From Bacteroides sp. GM023 (GTDB lineage: Bacteria; Bacteroidota; Bacteroidia; Bacteroidales; Bacteroidaceae): 64,000 bases of DNA. Under the pieces are notes generated by a model. The model did not search any database, had not been told where the DNA came from, and saw only the letters and a list, made by a program, of their open reading frames with translations. Position numbers and translations under genes: made by a program. Shown here piece by piece: positions 1 to 10,142 of the stretch; position 1 is the stretch's first letter, and every line of letters starts with the position of its first letter. Where the stretch lies: contig NZ_JAAXGE010000007.1 in the NCBI RefSeq assembly GCF_014750685.1, positions 248,001 to 312,000 of the forward strand, in the 5' to 3' direction.

Positions 1-2040
1 GATATGGTCCCCAAAGATATTCTTCCTTATGTAATATTCAATATCTCACTATCTGTCAGCCGTGATGGGCAAGGAGTGTGGAATCAGGTGCAATATGGCT
101 ATGAGACGGCAAAATCGTGGTTAAGGACGTGTGCCGAAAACCGGGTGTGGGCAATGGTGCAACCTGCCAGTGGGGCATATTGTCATCTGCCGGATTTGTC
201 GGATGATTCGGAGATAGAGAATAGTCCTTATAATGAGTTCTTTCGGGATTATCCTAATTTTCTCGGCTTTAATTATTGCGAGCAGTTTTGGGGATTTGGA
301 GATGCTGCTACTGTCAGCTATCCTCAACGTTTGGTGCATTGGACGCACTTGATGAAATTATGCCGGAAATATGGAGGTTATCTTATGGTCAGCTTTTGTA
401 ATGCTTATTGGGGAGCTGCTTTGAATCCTATTGCAATGATGAAACGGGATGCAAACTTTGCCAATGCTTGCGGACAGCACCCGGAGAATTTTATCTTATG
501 TGAGAAATATACTTCTAAGAACGGCTTTTTTGATACGGAGAGTGCCTGCCTCGGTGCTTATTTATCGGGATTCTCTGGACAGTATGGTATCCGTTTTGAT
601 CAATGCGGATGGAAAGAGGGATTGAATGGTGATCAGAACTTTCCGGTACCGGCAGGGGCTATACCTATAGTGGAACATGTAATGTTGACGGGACAAACAG
701 TCATCGACGGTCCGGAACTTATTACCAAACAGTGTTATCGTGAAGTCTCCGCTACGAAGGCAGACGGTGGGTATACGACCAGAAAGTGGGAGTTCTTTTC
801 ACAGTTTGATAATATCAGTGTAGATATTTTCCGTAAGATATTGGATGGAACAATCCGTATTATGAGTCGGAAAGAGGTGATTGACCGTAGCAAAGTGGTA
901 ATCATCCACGATGTCAATTCAGGTAATGATATAGATAAATATTGCACTCCAGAGACTTTGTATGAGGGACTTTATCGGATGGATGATGATGGAAATATCC
1001 GCTATAATGAGAATTTCTTTAAAAAGACAGGACGTTATCCGACTATTCCGGTTGCTTATCAGTTGAATGATGCGGAGGCGAATTCGTTTGTTTATAAATT
1101 GAATAAATCGGAGTATACGGGCAGATGGAGTAATACGCAAGCGAAGATCAGGGAGTTTAATTCTTGGTTCCCACAGGAGTATACCGGTGAGCTATATGCC
1201 GGACGGAGTGAAAACGGATGGGTAACTTATAATCCCGGACAAAGATCGGAAGCTTCTATTCCTTTTAAATATAATACGTGTGAACGAATGGAGCTTAGCT
1301 ACTCTAAATATTCGTTGGGAGTGATTCGTGAGTATGTCGACAGGTTGACTTTTTATTTGACGAATTATGATAATGTGGATACTTCATTGAAGAAAGACGT
1401 TATCAAAATTTATGGTAGTTCTTCGAAACCGGGTTATTCGTATACTGACAGGGCGAAACATACTGCTAGTAAAGTGACGGAAGACTGGTCCAATGGAGTT
1501 TTTACACTGACTGTGACACACAATGGGCCATTGGATATTACCATCAATTGTTCTGGAAATGCTACGGGGAGGGAGACTGTTTATAGATCTGCGACTGTAA
1601 CAGTTCCGGAGTCGCCACAAATATATGAGGGGGAACTTCAGTATGAAGCAGAGTATTTTGATTATAAGAATATTGCCGGGATACGTAAAAATGCTGTTGC
1701 TGCGTCAATCAATAATTATACAGCTTTGGGCTATCTCGAATTCGGTACCAATTCTTCTGCAGCAGTCAGAGATAAGGTTCATGTTTTGAGTGGAGGAATG
1801 TATTCACTTCGGATAAAGTACAGATCACCTGTTGCGACAGTGAACTCTATTGACTTGTATGTAAATGGGAGCAAAGTTGGGACGCCGGAGTTCGTTCAAA
1901 CGGAAAATAGTGACGGTGCATGGGGGACAATTACTCAATCGGTAAACTTACGTGCAGGAGTCAATAGCATTGAGCTTCGTGCGAATGCCGGTACTCCGGG
2001 AGACTTTTATTTGGATCATATCATTATAAAGAAAATGTAA
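1..2040 (+). CDS. GH98 endo-xylanase-like enzyme, 5' end cut by window
   Basis: The reading frame is open from base 1 and continues off the left edge, so the true start is not visible. Aligned with the full-length GH98 at 38569-41364, the first residues here (DMVPKDILPYVIF) match residues 249 onward there, so about 250 N-terminal residues are missing. The GH98 catalytic core is recognisable: SWLRTCAEN, NYCEQFWGF (Glu at about residue 94 of the visible part), an EKYTS block and GQYGIRFDQCGW. The last 140 residues form a CBM35/CBM6-like beta-sandwich (YEAEYFDYKN near its start, LYVNGSKVG, ending FYLDHIII). GH98 members in Bacteroides xylan loci act as endo-xylanases on decorated xylan; that is family knowledge recalled from memory, and the substrate here is inferred. 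The gene is followed after 16 bp by a GH115 gene in the same direction. Confidence 0.85.
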   Translation, partial: DMVPKDILPYVIFNISLSVSRDGQGVWNQVQYGYETAKSWLRTCAENRVWAMVQPASGAYCHLPDLSDDSEIENSPYNEFFRDYPNFLGFNYCEQFWGFGDAATVSYPQRLVHWTHLMKLCRKYGGYLMVSFCNAYWGAALNPIAMMKRDANFANACGQHPENFILCEKYTSKNGFFDTESACLGAYLSGFSGQYGIRFDQCGWKEGLNGDQNFPVPAGAIPIVEHVMLTGQTVIDGPELITKQCYREVSATKADGGYTTRKWEFFSQFDNISVDIFRKILDGTIRIMSRKEVIDRSKVVIIHDVNSGNDIDKYCTPETLYEGLYRMDDDGNIRYNENFFKKTGRYPTIPVAYQLNDAEANSFVYKLNKSEYTGRWSNTQAKIREFNSWFPQEYTGELYAGRSENGWVTYNPGQRSEASIPFKYNTCERMELSYSKYSLGVIREYVDRLTFYLTNYDNVDTSLKKDVIKIYGSSSKPGYSYTDRAKHTASKVTEDWSNGVFTLTVTHNGPLDITINCSGNATGRETVYRSATVTVPESPQIYEGELQYEAEYFDYKNIAGIRKNAVAASINNYTALGYLEFGTNSSAAVRDKVHVLSGGMYSLRIKYRSPVATVNSIDLYVNGSKVGTPEFVQTENSDGAWGTITQSVNLRAGVNSIELRANAGTPGDFYLDHIIIKKM

Positions 2041-2056
2041 TAATAAGAAATGTAAA

Positions 2057-5026
2057 ATGAGAAGTAAACAACAATTTTTCGTATGCTTGATAGTAGCACT
2101 GTCGAGTATGTCAATAAAAGCCAATTCTATTGTTAATGAATTGGGGTTCGGTATGCCTTCGTATATCCAGCAAACAAGAGCGGAAGGTTCTTTTATAATA
2201 GCAGGCAATGGTACTGCCGCTATGATATGCGTCGATCCCTCTGATTGGAAAGGTGTGGTACGGGCTGCCAATGATCTTGGCGATGATGTATGCAAAGTAT
2301 CGGGGCTATCTGCCAAAGTAATTGCAACAACATCTATTCTGCCTTCTTCTGTAATAGTGGGTACTATCGGTAAAAGTAAATTGATAGACCGATTGGTTTC
2401 TGAAAAGAAGATAGACGTTTCGGGGATACAGGGTAAATGGGAGTCCTTCTTGATACAAACAGTAGATGGGAATCTGGTGATTGCGGGAAGTGATAAACGG
2501 GGAACCATTTATGGAATTTATGATGTCTCTGAGAAAATAGGAGTATCTCCTTGGTATTGGTGGGCGGATGTCCCGGTAAAGAAGAGTGAGGCTATTTATG
2601 TTAAGTCGGGAAGGTATATTCAACCATCTCCAAAAGTAAAATATCGGGGTATTTTTATAAATGATGAAGAACCGTCGTTCGGACAGTGGACTCGTGCTAA
2701 ATTTGGAGGGTTCAATTCCAAAATGTACAGTCATATGTTTGAATTGCTATTACGTTTGAAAGCCAATTATCTATGGCCTGCCATGTGGAGCAGTGCTTTT
2801 AATGAGGATGATCCGATGAATCCGGTTGTGGCTGATGAATACGGTATTGTGATGGGCACATCACATCATGAACCTATGATGAGAGCGCACAAAGAGTATA
2901 CTAGGAGGAGAAAGGAAGTAGGCCCGTGGGATTACATAGTAAATAGGGAAGGGGTAGACCGTTTTTTCCAAGAAGGTCTTGAGCGTAATAAGGCTTATGA
3001 TAATCTGATAACTATCGGTATGCGTGGCGATGGTGATGTGGCTATGGGCAAAGGAAGTGATGAAGAGAATATGGCTACGTTGGATTCTGTCATAAAAGGT
3101 CAGCGTGAACTGATACATAAGGTTTATGGTAAAGATCCTGCAGAGGTTCCACAGACATGGGCGATTTTTACAGAGGTACAACGCTATTATGATAAGGGAT
3201 TTACGGTACCGGATGATGTGCTTTTGATGTTTTGTGATAATAATTGGGGATATATTCGTCGTATCGGTCCCGCAAAAGAAAAGGAAAGAAAAGGCGGAAT
3301 GGGCTTGTATTATCATATTGATATGAATGGCGGACCGTGGAATGACCGTTGGATTAATACTACAACAATTCCGAAGCTAAGAGAGCAGTTTAATTTGGCT
3401 TATCAGACCGGAATTGATGATCTTTGGGTTGTAAATGTAGGAGATCTTAAACCCAAAGAACTTCCCATTGACTTTATTATGCGTTACGCATGGAATCCAG
3501 ATGTTATTCCGGCAAATAAGGTATGGGATTATATGGTGAACTGGGCAGCTGGTATATTTGGTGAGAGATATGCGGAAGAGATAGCTGATATAGTTTCTAA
3601 ATATAGTAAGTATAATCTTTGGAGGAAGCCGGAGGTGCAGGCAACGACTGTTTTTAGTGTAGTGAATCATCTTGAGGCGGATCGTGTTATCAGTCTTTGG
3701 CGTGATGTTGCGACGAAGGCTGAGGCTTTGCGAGACAAAATAGCTCCGGAAGCACAGGATGCTTACTATCAACTGGTCCTTTATCCGGCAAAGGCTTCGG
3801 CCGGAGTTGCCGAGATTTATTTGGCGGCGGCTAAAAATAATCTTTATGCGGAGCAGGGGCGTGTGAGTGCGAATGATTATGCCGGACGGGTGCGAGAGCT
3901 TTTTGAAATAGATAAGAAGTTGGGGGAATATTATAATACTTTTATGGCGAATGGGAAATGGAAAAATATGATGAAAGATGTACATTTGGGGTACGTGAAA
4001 TGGAGTATGCCTAAAAAAGACTCTTTGCCAAATCTGAAAGAGGTAGTTCCGGAGGAATCTCCGAAGATGGGAGTGGCTGTGGAAGGTTGTATAAAGTCAT
4101 GGCCCGGTTCTGATAATAAGGCAATTTTACCGACATTTGATTGGCTGAGTAATCAAAGTTACTACATAGATGTGTTTAATCGTGGTAACGACTCTTTCCG
4201 GTTCAAGGCTAGGGCAAATAAATCTTGGGTAAAACTGAGTCAAACAAAAGGAACGGTAGAAAAGGATGCTCGGATTCAGGTAAGCATTGATTGGGGAAAA
4301 TTACCATTCGGTGAATCGGAAGCTATGATTGAAATCGTACAGAAACAAGTGACTGTTCCTGTTTATGTTCATGTCGTTAAGACTGAGCTTCCCAAAACTC
4401 AGGAACCTTATTGGGGGAATCTTGCAAATGCTGAATTCTCCATACCGGCAAATCAATATAACGCAAATATAGCGGGAAAGAATGCACGATGGATTGTTCT
4501 ACCTGATTTGGGTAGAGATGAGGCCTGTATGGGGATTCAACCGGTTACAGCACCGAGTGCCGAACCGCGGAATGCACCATGTCTGGAGTATAAAGTCTTT
4601 TTACCTAAAGTAGGAAAGACTACTGTTTGTTTAGGAATATTGCCTACTCAGGATGTATATCCTCAACGGGGACTGCGCATTGCAATGGGGCTCGATAACA
4701 ACGAACCGCAAATCATTGATGCCCGTAAAGGATTTGTGGATACATTTAGTGAGTATAACTCTAAAAACCTGGCAAAGTCGAAGGTGCTGAAACCATTACC
4801 TTCTAGGAATAGAAGCATAAAATTGATAGCTACCGGACAATCACGCCGGAATGAAGTATTCGATAATTTACGTTGGCTTGATGTGGAGGTTGAAGTGGTA
4901 GAACCGGGAATGCATACTTTGAAGATATTCATGATTGATCCGGAGATTGTACTTGAAAAAATCGTCGTTAACCCGGATAATAAATATCCTAGCTATTTTG
5001 GTGCTCCTTCGGTACGTCACAATTGA
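2057..5026 (+). CDS. GH115 alpha-glucuronidase, first copy
   Basis: A 989-residue protein with an N-terminal signal peptide (cleavage likely after SIKA). GH115 enzymes remove glucuronic acid or 4-O-methyl-glucuronic acid from xylan. Family signatures are clear: GTIYGIYDVSEKIGVSPWYWW, YRGIFINDEEPS, FGGFNSKMYSH, LKANYLWPAMW, GTSHHEPM, GMRGDGD and FCDNNWGYIRR, then a helical region and a C-terminal beta-rich domain (about 680-985). It pairs with a second GH115 at 17688-20228 that shares these motifs but lacks the roughly 100-residue beta insertion seen here at about 670-780. The gene lies 16 bp after the GH98 gene, so the two are probably one transcript. It ends at a strong hairpin shared with the convergent GH127/146 gene. 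Confidence 0.93.
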   Translation: MRSKQQFFVCLIVALSSMSIKANSIVNELGFGMPSYIQQTRAEGSFIIAGNGTAAMICVDPSDWKGVVRAANDLGDDVCKVSGLSAKVIATTSILPSSVIVGTIGKSKLIDRLVSEKKIDVSGIQGKWESFLIQTVDGNLVIAGSDKRGTIYGIYDVSEKIGVSPWYWWADVPVKKSEAIYVKSGRYIQPSPKVKYRGIFINDEEPSFGQWTRAKFGGFNSKMYSHMFELLLRLKANYLWPAMWSSAFNEDDPMNPVVADEYGIVMGTSHHEPMMRAHKEYTRRRKEVGPWDYIVNREGVDRFFQEGLERNKAYDNLITIGMRGDGDVAMGKGSDEENMATLDSVIKGQRELIHKVYGKDPAEVPQTWAIFTEVQRYYDKGFTVPDDVLLMFCDNNWGYIRRIGPAKEKERKGGMGLYYHIDMNGGPWNDRWINTTTIPKLREQFNLAYQTGIDDLWVVNVGDLKPKELPIDFIMRYAWNPDVIPANKVWDYMVNWAAGIFGERYAEEIADIVSKYSKYNLWRKPEVQATTVFSVVNHLEADRVISLWRDVATKAEALRDKIAPEAQDAYYQLVLYPAKASAGVAEIYLAAAKNNLYAEQGRVSANDYAGRVRELFEIDKKLGEYYNTFMANGKWKNMMKDVHLGYVKWSMPKKDSLPNLKEVVPEESPKMGVAVEGCIKSWPGSDNKAILPTFDWLSNQSYYIDVFNRGNDSFRFKARANKSWVKLSQTKGTVEKDARIQVSIDWGKLPFGESEAMIEIVQKQVTVPVYVHVVKTELPKTQEPYWGNLANAEFSIPANQYNANIAGKNARWIVLPDLGRDEACMGIQPVTAPSAEPRNAPCLEYKVFLPKVGKTTVCLGILPTQDVYPQRGLRIAMGLDNNEPQIIDARKGFVDTFSEYNSKNLAKSKVLKPLPSRNRSIKLIATGQSRRNEVFDNLRWLDVEVEVVEPGMHTLKIFMIDPEIVLEKIVVNPDNKYPSYFGAPSVRHN

Positions 5027-5046
5027 AGGGAGTATAAATAAAATAT

Positions 5047-5084
5047 ATAGAGCGAGACTACTTTTATAGGCAGTCTCGCTCTAT
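5047..5084. terminator. Bidirectional terminator hairpin
   Basis: A perfect 13-bp inverted repeat (5047-5059 pairs with 5072-5084, core AGAGCGAGACT/AGTCTCGCTCT) with a 12-base loop. It sits between the converging GH115 and GH127/146 genes and can end transcription from both sides. Confidence 0.8.
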
Positions 5085-5121
5085 TAATATGTTAAGGTTT
5101 TAATGGCTTATTTGTGGTAGT

Positions 5122-7497
5122 CTATTTGAGTAAACGTACTGTGGCAACTTTACCGGCTGTATTATTATTTTTACTTTGAAAAGTAACGGTGATGTATTGT
5201 TTGTTTTTCAACATTTCAGTAGGAATCGGATATTCTACGTTAACAAATGCATTTTTGTTCCATTTCTTAGCGATATTTTCTGTTACCAGTTTCTTTCCAT
5301 CAATTAAAATGTCAAATGTCCGGCTCCCGGTTTCTCTTCCCCAATAACGTACCATCAGTGATAGTGCTTCATTTCCTGCTGTATGAAGCTTGTATTGGAA
5401 AAATCCGTTTTTAGCTTCTCTCCAGGCTTCTTTTTCTAGGTTTCCTGTACGTGATTTTTCATTTTTCATGAGATGATCTGCTTCCGGTTGTTGTTCGCCG
5501 GCTATGACGAAATCTATTGTCCTACGGTCAATTTGCAGTTTTTGCATCTCTTCTTCTTTTTTACTTGCTTGGTAGTACTCAAATTCTTTTTGAGACATAG
5601 ACTGCCAGTAAATAACATATCGACTATCATGTATCCGGAAGAAAGGCTCAAATATCAAATCCTTGTATTTCTCTTGTTGTACAAGACCGGGAATGGTATA
5701 GCTTAACGGTTTGCCGGCTATCGGTTGCATATTATTCAATTTGTCTTGTATCTCATCTCTGCTGCCAATGATAAAAGGAGCTTCAAATGAGGGGACTAAT
5801 GAACCGTAGGCAACATGTCCCATACGGCTGTCGTTAGCAATAAATCTTTTCATATTTCCCTTTTCGGTCTTAGCTCCTAATAATATCGGACCACGTAAAA
5901 TGGATATATAATTCGGTACATTAGGCATCTCTTCGATAGAGACCTTCATGGGAGTATTGATATTGACAACGTCTCCATTTCTCCATATTTTGTCTATTTT
6001 TATATATGACGATGGAGACGAGCCTATGGCATAGTTCTTACCATTATGCGTTACTTTCATATCGGATGACGATACCCAGCGTGGATGGCGTATCAATAGA
6101 GTGAATCTTGTAGGCTTTTTTACATTGATTGTTATTTGACTGTTTTCTTCATCTGGGAAGAGAGTCTTTTGTGTGAGGGTGACCTTTTTATCTTTCCAGT
6201 TTAATTTAGAGGCTATGAACAGGTTAATAAATAGAGAATCTGTAGTATGGCTATAGATGAATTCACCATATTTGCCATGATTTTCCATTCCTGTTCCGAC
6301 ACAACACCACATTGCAGAATTCGGGGCTGAATATACCCGATAATGGCAAGGCCGAGCAGGGGTAAAATACACGTATCCACCATGTTCAGGATGTTGTGAT
6401 GACAGGATATGATTAAATACTGCTCTTTCGTAAAAGTCAGAGTAACTGGCTGAAGGATGCATTCTGAACAATCCTTCTGTTAGCTTTAGCATATTATATG
6501 TATTACAGGTTTCCGGACCTTCCCGTTCTTCTGCATAACTGATACAGTCATCTTTTTCAGGAAAGTGTTCGCGACGACTGTTACCCCCTAGCGATAAAGA
6601 GCGGTGATTTACGACTCTATCCCAGAAAAAGGTAGCTGCGGTGGTATAAGTTGTATCGTTCGTTAGTTCCGCAATACGTTGGTAGCCGACAGCTTTAGGA
6701 ACTTGAGTATTGGCATGTTTGTTATCTAAATTGTCTTTTCCGGCAGCCATACTGTTAAGTAGCCATTTGTGTGAAAAGCGTTTGGCCGCCTTTAGATATT
6801 GAGCATTCTTTGTTATCTGGTATGCGTCTGCATAGACTTCGGCCATCCCTCCAAATTCATTAGAGAGCATTTCTTCCATTTGCTTTTCGTTCAAGGGAGA
6901 AATGATGTCTATTCCCCAATCACATAACTTTAAAAACATATCTTTGGCCTCTTGGCTATTTCCATATAACCATGCATCTCTGAGCCCGGCAAAGGTTTTG
7001 TGCAAATTATACCAGGGAACCCATGATTCCCATACAATTTTAATATTTCCTTTTTTTATTTCTGCCCAAAGGTGTTTACTGTCGGGGACACCGCCTATGT
7101 ATCCATTACCATTTGCCTTCTGACAGCGTTTAAGTTCTGAAAGCATATATTCCATCCTTTTTTTACAATCAGGATTTCCGGTGGCGGCATAATGGATGGC
7201 TAATGCACTCAAATAGTGACCTCCTACGTGTCCGCTCAGCCTTACCCAATTAGGAAAAACTTCTCCTTTAGGAGTTAATCCAGCCTCTTTAAGGAAGGGA
7301 GCAAGCAGTCGATCTGTATCATACTTTAAAAGATTCTGTGCATTCAAATTACAAGCATACTTGAAAGGTCCATCAAGCAATTCTACATCCCTTAAGGGAA
7401 ATGTATTATGATATAACTTATCTTGTGCTGCAACATAGAATAATGCAACAAATGCTAAAAAGAAAGAGAGAGTAATTTGTCTTTTCATGGTCTTCAT
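5122..7497 (-). CDS. GH127/GH146-type beta-L-arabinofuranosidase (DUF1680)
   Basis: A 791-residue secreted protein (signal peptide ending near YVAAQ). The DUF1680 fold is evident from LSGHVGGHYLSALA, WVPWYNLHK, NEFGGMAEV and the metal/thiolate centre. Glu329 and Cys331 lie in PETC, and Cys398-Cys399 in MWCCVGTG. This reproduces the Glu-Cys...Cys-Cys pattern of characterised GH127 enzymes, in which one Cys of the pair is the nucleophile. GH127 and GH146 release beta-L-arabinofuranose; I cannot separate the two families by eye. Residues after about 650 form an extra beta-rich domain. It is the last gene of the left-reading block but is preceded by a 185-bp gap with its own promoter and repeat array, so it can be transcribed separately. 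A start three codons further in (7488) is also possible. Confidence 0.88.
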   Translation of the reverse strand: MKTMKRQITLSFFLAFVALFYVAAQDKLYHNTFPLRDVELLDGPFKYACNLNAQNLLKYDTDRLLAPFLKEAGLTPKGEVFPNWVRLSGHVGGHYLSALAIHYAATGNPDCKKRMEYMLSELKRCQKANGNGYIGGVPDSKHLWAEIKKGNIKIVWESWVPWYNLHKTFAGLRDAWLYGNSQEAKDMFLKLCDWGIDIISPLNEKQMEEMLSNEFGGMAEVYADAYQITKNAQYLKAAKRFSHKWLLNSMAAGKDNLDNKHANTQVPKAVGYQRIAELTNDTTYTTAATFFWDRVVNHRSLSLGGNSRREHFPEKDDCISYAEEREGPETCNTYNMLKLTEGLFRMHPSASYSDFYERAVFNHILSSQHPEHGGYVYFTPARPCHYRVYSAPNSAMWCCVGTGMENHGKYGEFIYSHTTDSLFINLFIASKLNWKDKKVTLTQKTLFPDEENSQITINVKKPTRFTLLIRHPRWVSSSDMKVTHNGKNYAIGSSPSSYIKIDKIWRNGDVVNINTPMKVSIEEMPNVPNYISILRGPILLGAKTEKGNMKRFIANDSRMGHVAYGSLVPSFEAPFIIGSRDEIQDKLNNMQPIAGKPLSYTIPGLVQQEKYKDLIFEPFFRIHDSRYVIYWQSMSQKEFEYYQASKKEEEMQKLQIDRRTIDFVIAGEQQPEADHLMKNEKSRTGNLEKEAWREAKNGFFQYKLHTAGNEALSLMVRYWGRETGSRTFDILIDGKKLVTENIAKKWNKNAFVNVEYPIPTEMLKNKQYITVTFQSKNNNTAGKVATVRLLK

Positions 7498-7539
7498 ATA
7501 AAACAGTTAATAATAATTTATTTCATTCTTTACCAGTAG

Positions 7540-7647
7540 CAAATATACAGCTTCTTGTATTGGTTGATTGAGAAAATTGTTTCTGTTCCATATTTGAGTG
7601 TAATTGCTGTTTTTTTATTTGTAACAACTGTTTTTTTATTTGTAACA
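7540..7647 (-). promoter_or_regulatory. Promoter with four 21-bp-phased activator boxes upstream of GH127/146
   Basis: On the minus strand a -7 box TATATTTG lies at 7547-7540. Upstream, six-base boxes recur at exact 21-bp steps: AGAAAC (7584-7579), AATTAC (7605-7600), TGTTAC (7626-7621) and TGTTAC (7647-7642). The two distal boxes are part of a perfect 20-bp direct repeat (plus-strand 7607-7626 and 7628-7647, CTG-T7-ATTTGTAACA). The proximal box ends 31 bp before the -7 box, as in three other promoters of this locus. Box function is inferred; the AraC-type HTCS is the likely binder. Confidence 0.7.
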
Positions 7648-7682
7648 TTGTATATGTTTTCTCTTTCTATAACATAAGAATT

Positions 7683-10118
7683 TTATATTTTCTCTTTTAT
7701 TGCAGTTATGACATAGGGCTTATTAGCCTGTGTTGCAATGTCGTATTCATAAACCTTTCTCAATTCCGGCGATTGAGGAGTTATCTCTTTACTAACCAAA
7801 GGCCTTTTCACAGGAGTAGTAGCAAATAATGAGTTCGGGCATTCTCCATTCGCTTCTTTCAGCCCTTTTCCTTTCAGTGGTACATAAGACCGGATGCGAA
7901 GCGTGCCTCCTATCTTTGAGTGAATCACGGCTTTGTTTAACAGGTTATTTTTCCAATCCATTTCCACCTCGAAATTACCACGTGCCACTAATCCTTTCAC
8001 ATTTCCCTCTTTCCACGCATCGGGTAATGCTGGCAATAAGTGCACAGCGCCATCGTGACTTTGAAGTAACATTTCCGCTACTCCGGCAGTATATCCAAAG
8101 TTACCATCAATCTGGAAAGGCGGATGAGCGTCAAACATATTCGGATAAGTACGCCCCTCCGGATATTCTTTGGCCAGATTATCACTGGGCAATAACTGAA
8201 TCATGTTTTTGATAATCTGGAAGGCATGATTCCCATCCTGCATGCGTGCCCAGAAATTGACTTTCCAACCGATACTCCAGCCAGTAGCCTTATCTCCGCG
8301 TTGTAGCAGCGTGTTCCGTGCAGCCTGGAATAATTCCGGATTGGCATAAGGAGAAATCTGATTACTCGGATATAGTCCATATAAATGAGAAATATGACGA
8401 TGCTCATTTTGGGGATTGTCTACATCTTCGAGCCACTCCTGTAGTTGATGATGCTTTCCTATTTGCATAGGAGGCAGTTTATCCAATATTTGTTGGAGTG
8501 AATCCTGAAAAGAGGAGGTTTCACCAGTGATCCGGGATGCTAATAATGTATTATGCAAAGCATCAAAAGCAATCTGATTGTCCATGGTGCAACCGGCAGT
8601 AATCGGTCCATGTTCCGGCGATACGGAAGGAGCCACTACCAACCATTTAAAATCAGGATGTTCTACCAGAAAATCCATATAGAACTGTGCCGTTCCTTTC
8701 AGTATCGGGTAATATTCTTTCAGAAATTCCTTATCTCCTGTGAAAAGATAATGTTGCCAGATATGTTGGGCTAACCAGGCACCGCCACTGGGCCACATTC
8801 CTGCTGCAGCAAAGTCTACAACACCACAGATTCTCCATAAGTCAGTGTTATGATGAGCCACCCATCCGCGACAATTATACATACTTTGCGCTGTTTTTGC
8901 TCCCGTGACGGACAAGTCTTTCAACATAGAGAATAGCGGACTGTGTGTTTCACTTAGATTAGCAACTTCTGTCGGCCAATAATTCATCTCCGTATTAATA
9001 TTGATGGTATATTTACTGTCCCAGGGAGCATGTGTACTGTTGTTCCATATCCCCTGTAAATTGGCGGGTTGCCCTCCCGGTTGTGAAGACGAAATCAGCA
9101 GGTAACGTCCGAACTGGAATAAAAGAGCCGCCATTGCCATATCTTCTCCTTTATTGAAATTCTCAATACGTCGGGGAGTTTCCGCTTTGGATGCTTCACT
9201 TGAAGGAAGATTCAAACGGACACGGTCGAATTGCTTCTTATAGAAAGCAATGTGATCTTTTAAAGCCTTATTGTAAGGCGTTTGAATCGCTTTTTCCAGG
9301 AATTTATTTGCCCGTTCGGATGCATTGGCGCTGACATTCTGATAATTTACGTAATTAGTAGCTGCAGCAATGTAGAGGGTAGCTTCCGTAGCTTTTTCTA
9401 CCTGAAGAACTTTCCCGGCGGGACTGATTGCTCCGTTAGTTTTCACCTGAACTACACATTCCGCCTGGATAGCAGCTTTGATGCCCTCCTGTTCTTTTCC
9501 CTGGCAAGTAATAATAAGCTTGTCATCTTGAGCATTTACGTTATATTCAAGCGGACAATTATAGGTCACATTGAAATTCAGTGCCTGTGTTTTATCTGCT
9601 TGAATATGTACGATGATGACATTGTCTGTGAATGAAGCGAAAGTGGTACGGGTATAAGTCACACCGTTTACTTCATACCGGGTGGTAGTAGTCGCATTCT
9701 CGAGGTTCAAATCCCGATAGAAACCAGATGCATCTTTATGTCCGGGGAAATCTATATACAAGTTTCCCAGCGTCAAATAACTCATTCCATGCTGCTTGGT
9801 CAGAAAGTTGGCATCTACCAGACTTTGTGCTTCCCTGTTCTTACCGTCGAATATAAGATTACGTACGACAGGTAATACATACTTTGCATTTGAATTGTTG
9901 TTACTATAAGGTCCGCCAGCCCAGAATGTTTCTTCATTAAGTTGAAGTTCTTCACGTTCGGTTCCGCCATATACCATGGCACCAAGACGGGAGTTACCGA
10001 TAGGAAGTGCTTCCGACCAATTTCGGGCAGGTTGACTGTACCAAAGTTTCAGGTCCTGTCCGAAACTAATGTTGCTTATTAATAGAAGCAAAAAGATGAG
10101 TGTGTTTCTATTCATCAT
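7683..10118 (-). CDS. GH95 alpha-L-galactosidase/fucosidase
   Basis: An 811-residue protein with a signal peptide ending near NISFGQ. GH95 is recognised from the N-terminal LWYSQPARNWSEALPIGN and LNEETFWAGGP, the catalytic-centre NINTEMNYWP (about residues 370-380, with the Asn-x-Asn pair that activates water in this inverting family) and FDAHPPFQIDGNFG near the C-terminus. GH95 enzymes remove terminal alpha-L-fucose or alpha-L-galactose. In a xylan locus, L-galactose caps found on cereal-bran xylan are the more likely target, and I recall a B. ovatus xylan-locus GH95 with that activity. Sequence alone does not decide between the sugars. It lies 24 bp downstream of the GH97 gene, so the two are probably co-transcribed. 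Confidence 0.92.
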   Translation of the reverse strand: MMNRNTLIFLLLLISNISFGQDLKLWYSQPARNWSEALPIGNSRLGAMVYGGTEREELQLNEETFWAGGPYSNNNSNAKYVLPVVRNLIFDGKNREAQSLVDANFLTKQHGMSYLTLGNLYIDFPGHKDASGFYRDLNLENATTTTRYEVNGVTYTRTTFASFTDNVIIVHIQADKTQALNFNVTYNCPLEYNVNAQDDKLIITCQGKEQEGIKAAIQAECVVQVKTNGAISPAGKVLQVEKATEATLYIAAATNYVNYQNVSANASERANKFLEKAIQTPYNKALKDHIAFYKKQFDRVRLNLPSSEASKAETPRRIENFNKGEDMAMAALLFQFGRYLLISSSQPGGQPANLQGIWNNSTHAPWDSKYTININTEMNYWPTEVANLSETHSPLFSMLKDLSVTGAKTAQSMYNCRGWVAHHNTDLWRICGVVDFAAAGMWPSGGAWLAQHIWQHYLFTGDKEFLKEYYPILKGTAQFYMDFLVEHPDFKWLVVAPSVSPEHGPITAGCTMDNQIAFDALHNTLLASRITGETSSFQDSLQQILDKLPPMQIGKHHQLQEWLEDVDNPQNEHRHISHLYGLYPSNQISPYANPELFQAARNTLLQRGDKATGWSIGWKVNFWARMQDGNHAFQIIKNMIQLLPSDNLAKEYPEGRTYPNMFDAHPPFQIDGNFGYTAGVAEMLLQSHDGAVHLLPALPDAWKEGNVKGLVARGNFEVEMDWKNNLLNKAVIHSKIGGTLRIRSYVPLKGKGLKEANGECPNSLFATTPVKRPLVSKEITPQSPELRKVYEYDIATQANKPYVITAIKEKI

Positions 10119-10142
10119 AAAGTATGACTTAAATAATATAGA

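Noticed and set aside
3377..3985. A 202-codon minus-strand frame inside the first GH115 gene
   Set aside because: It lies wholly within an intact GH115 reading frame and shows no domain.
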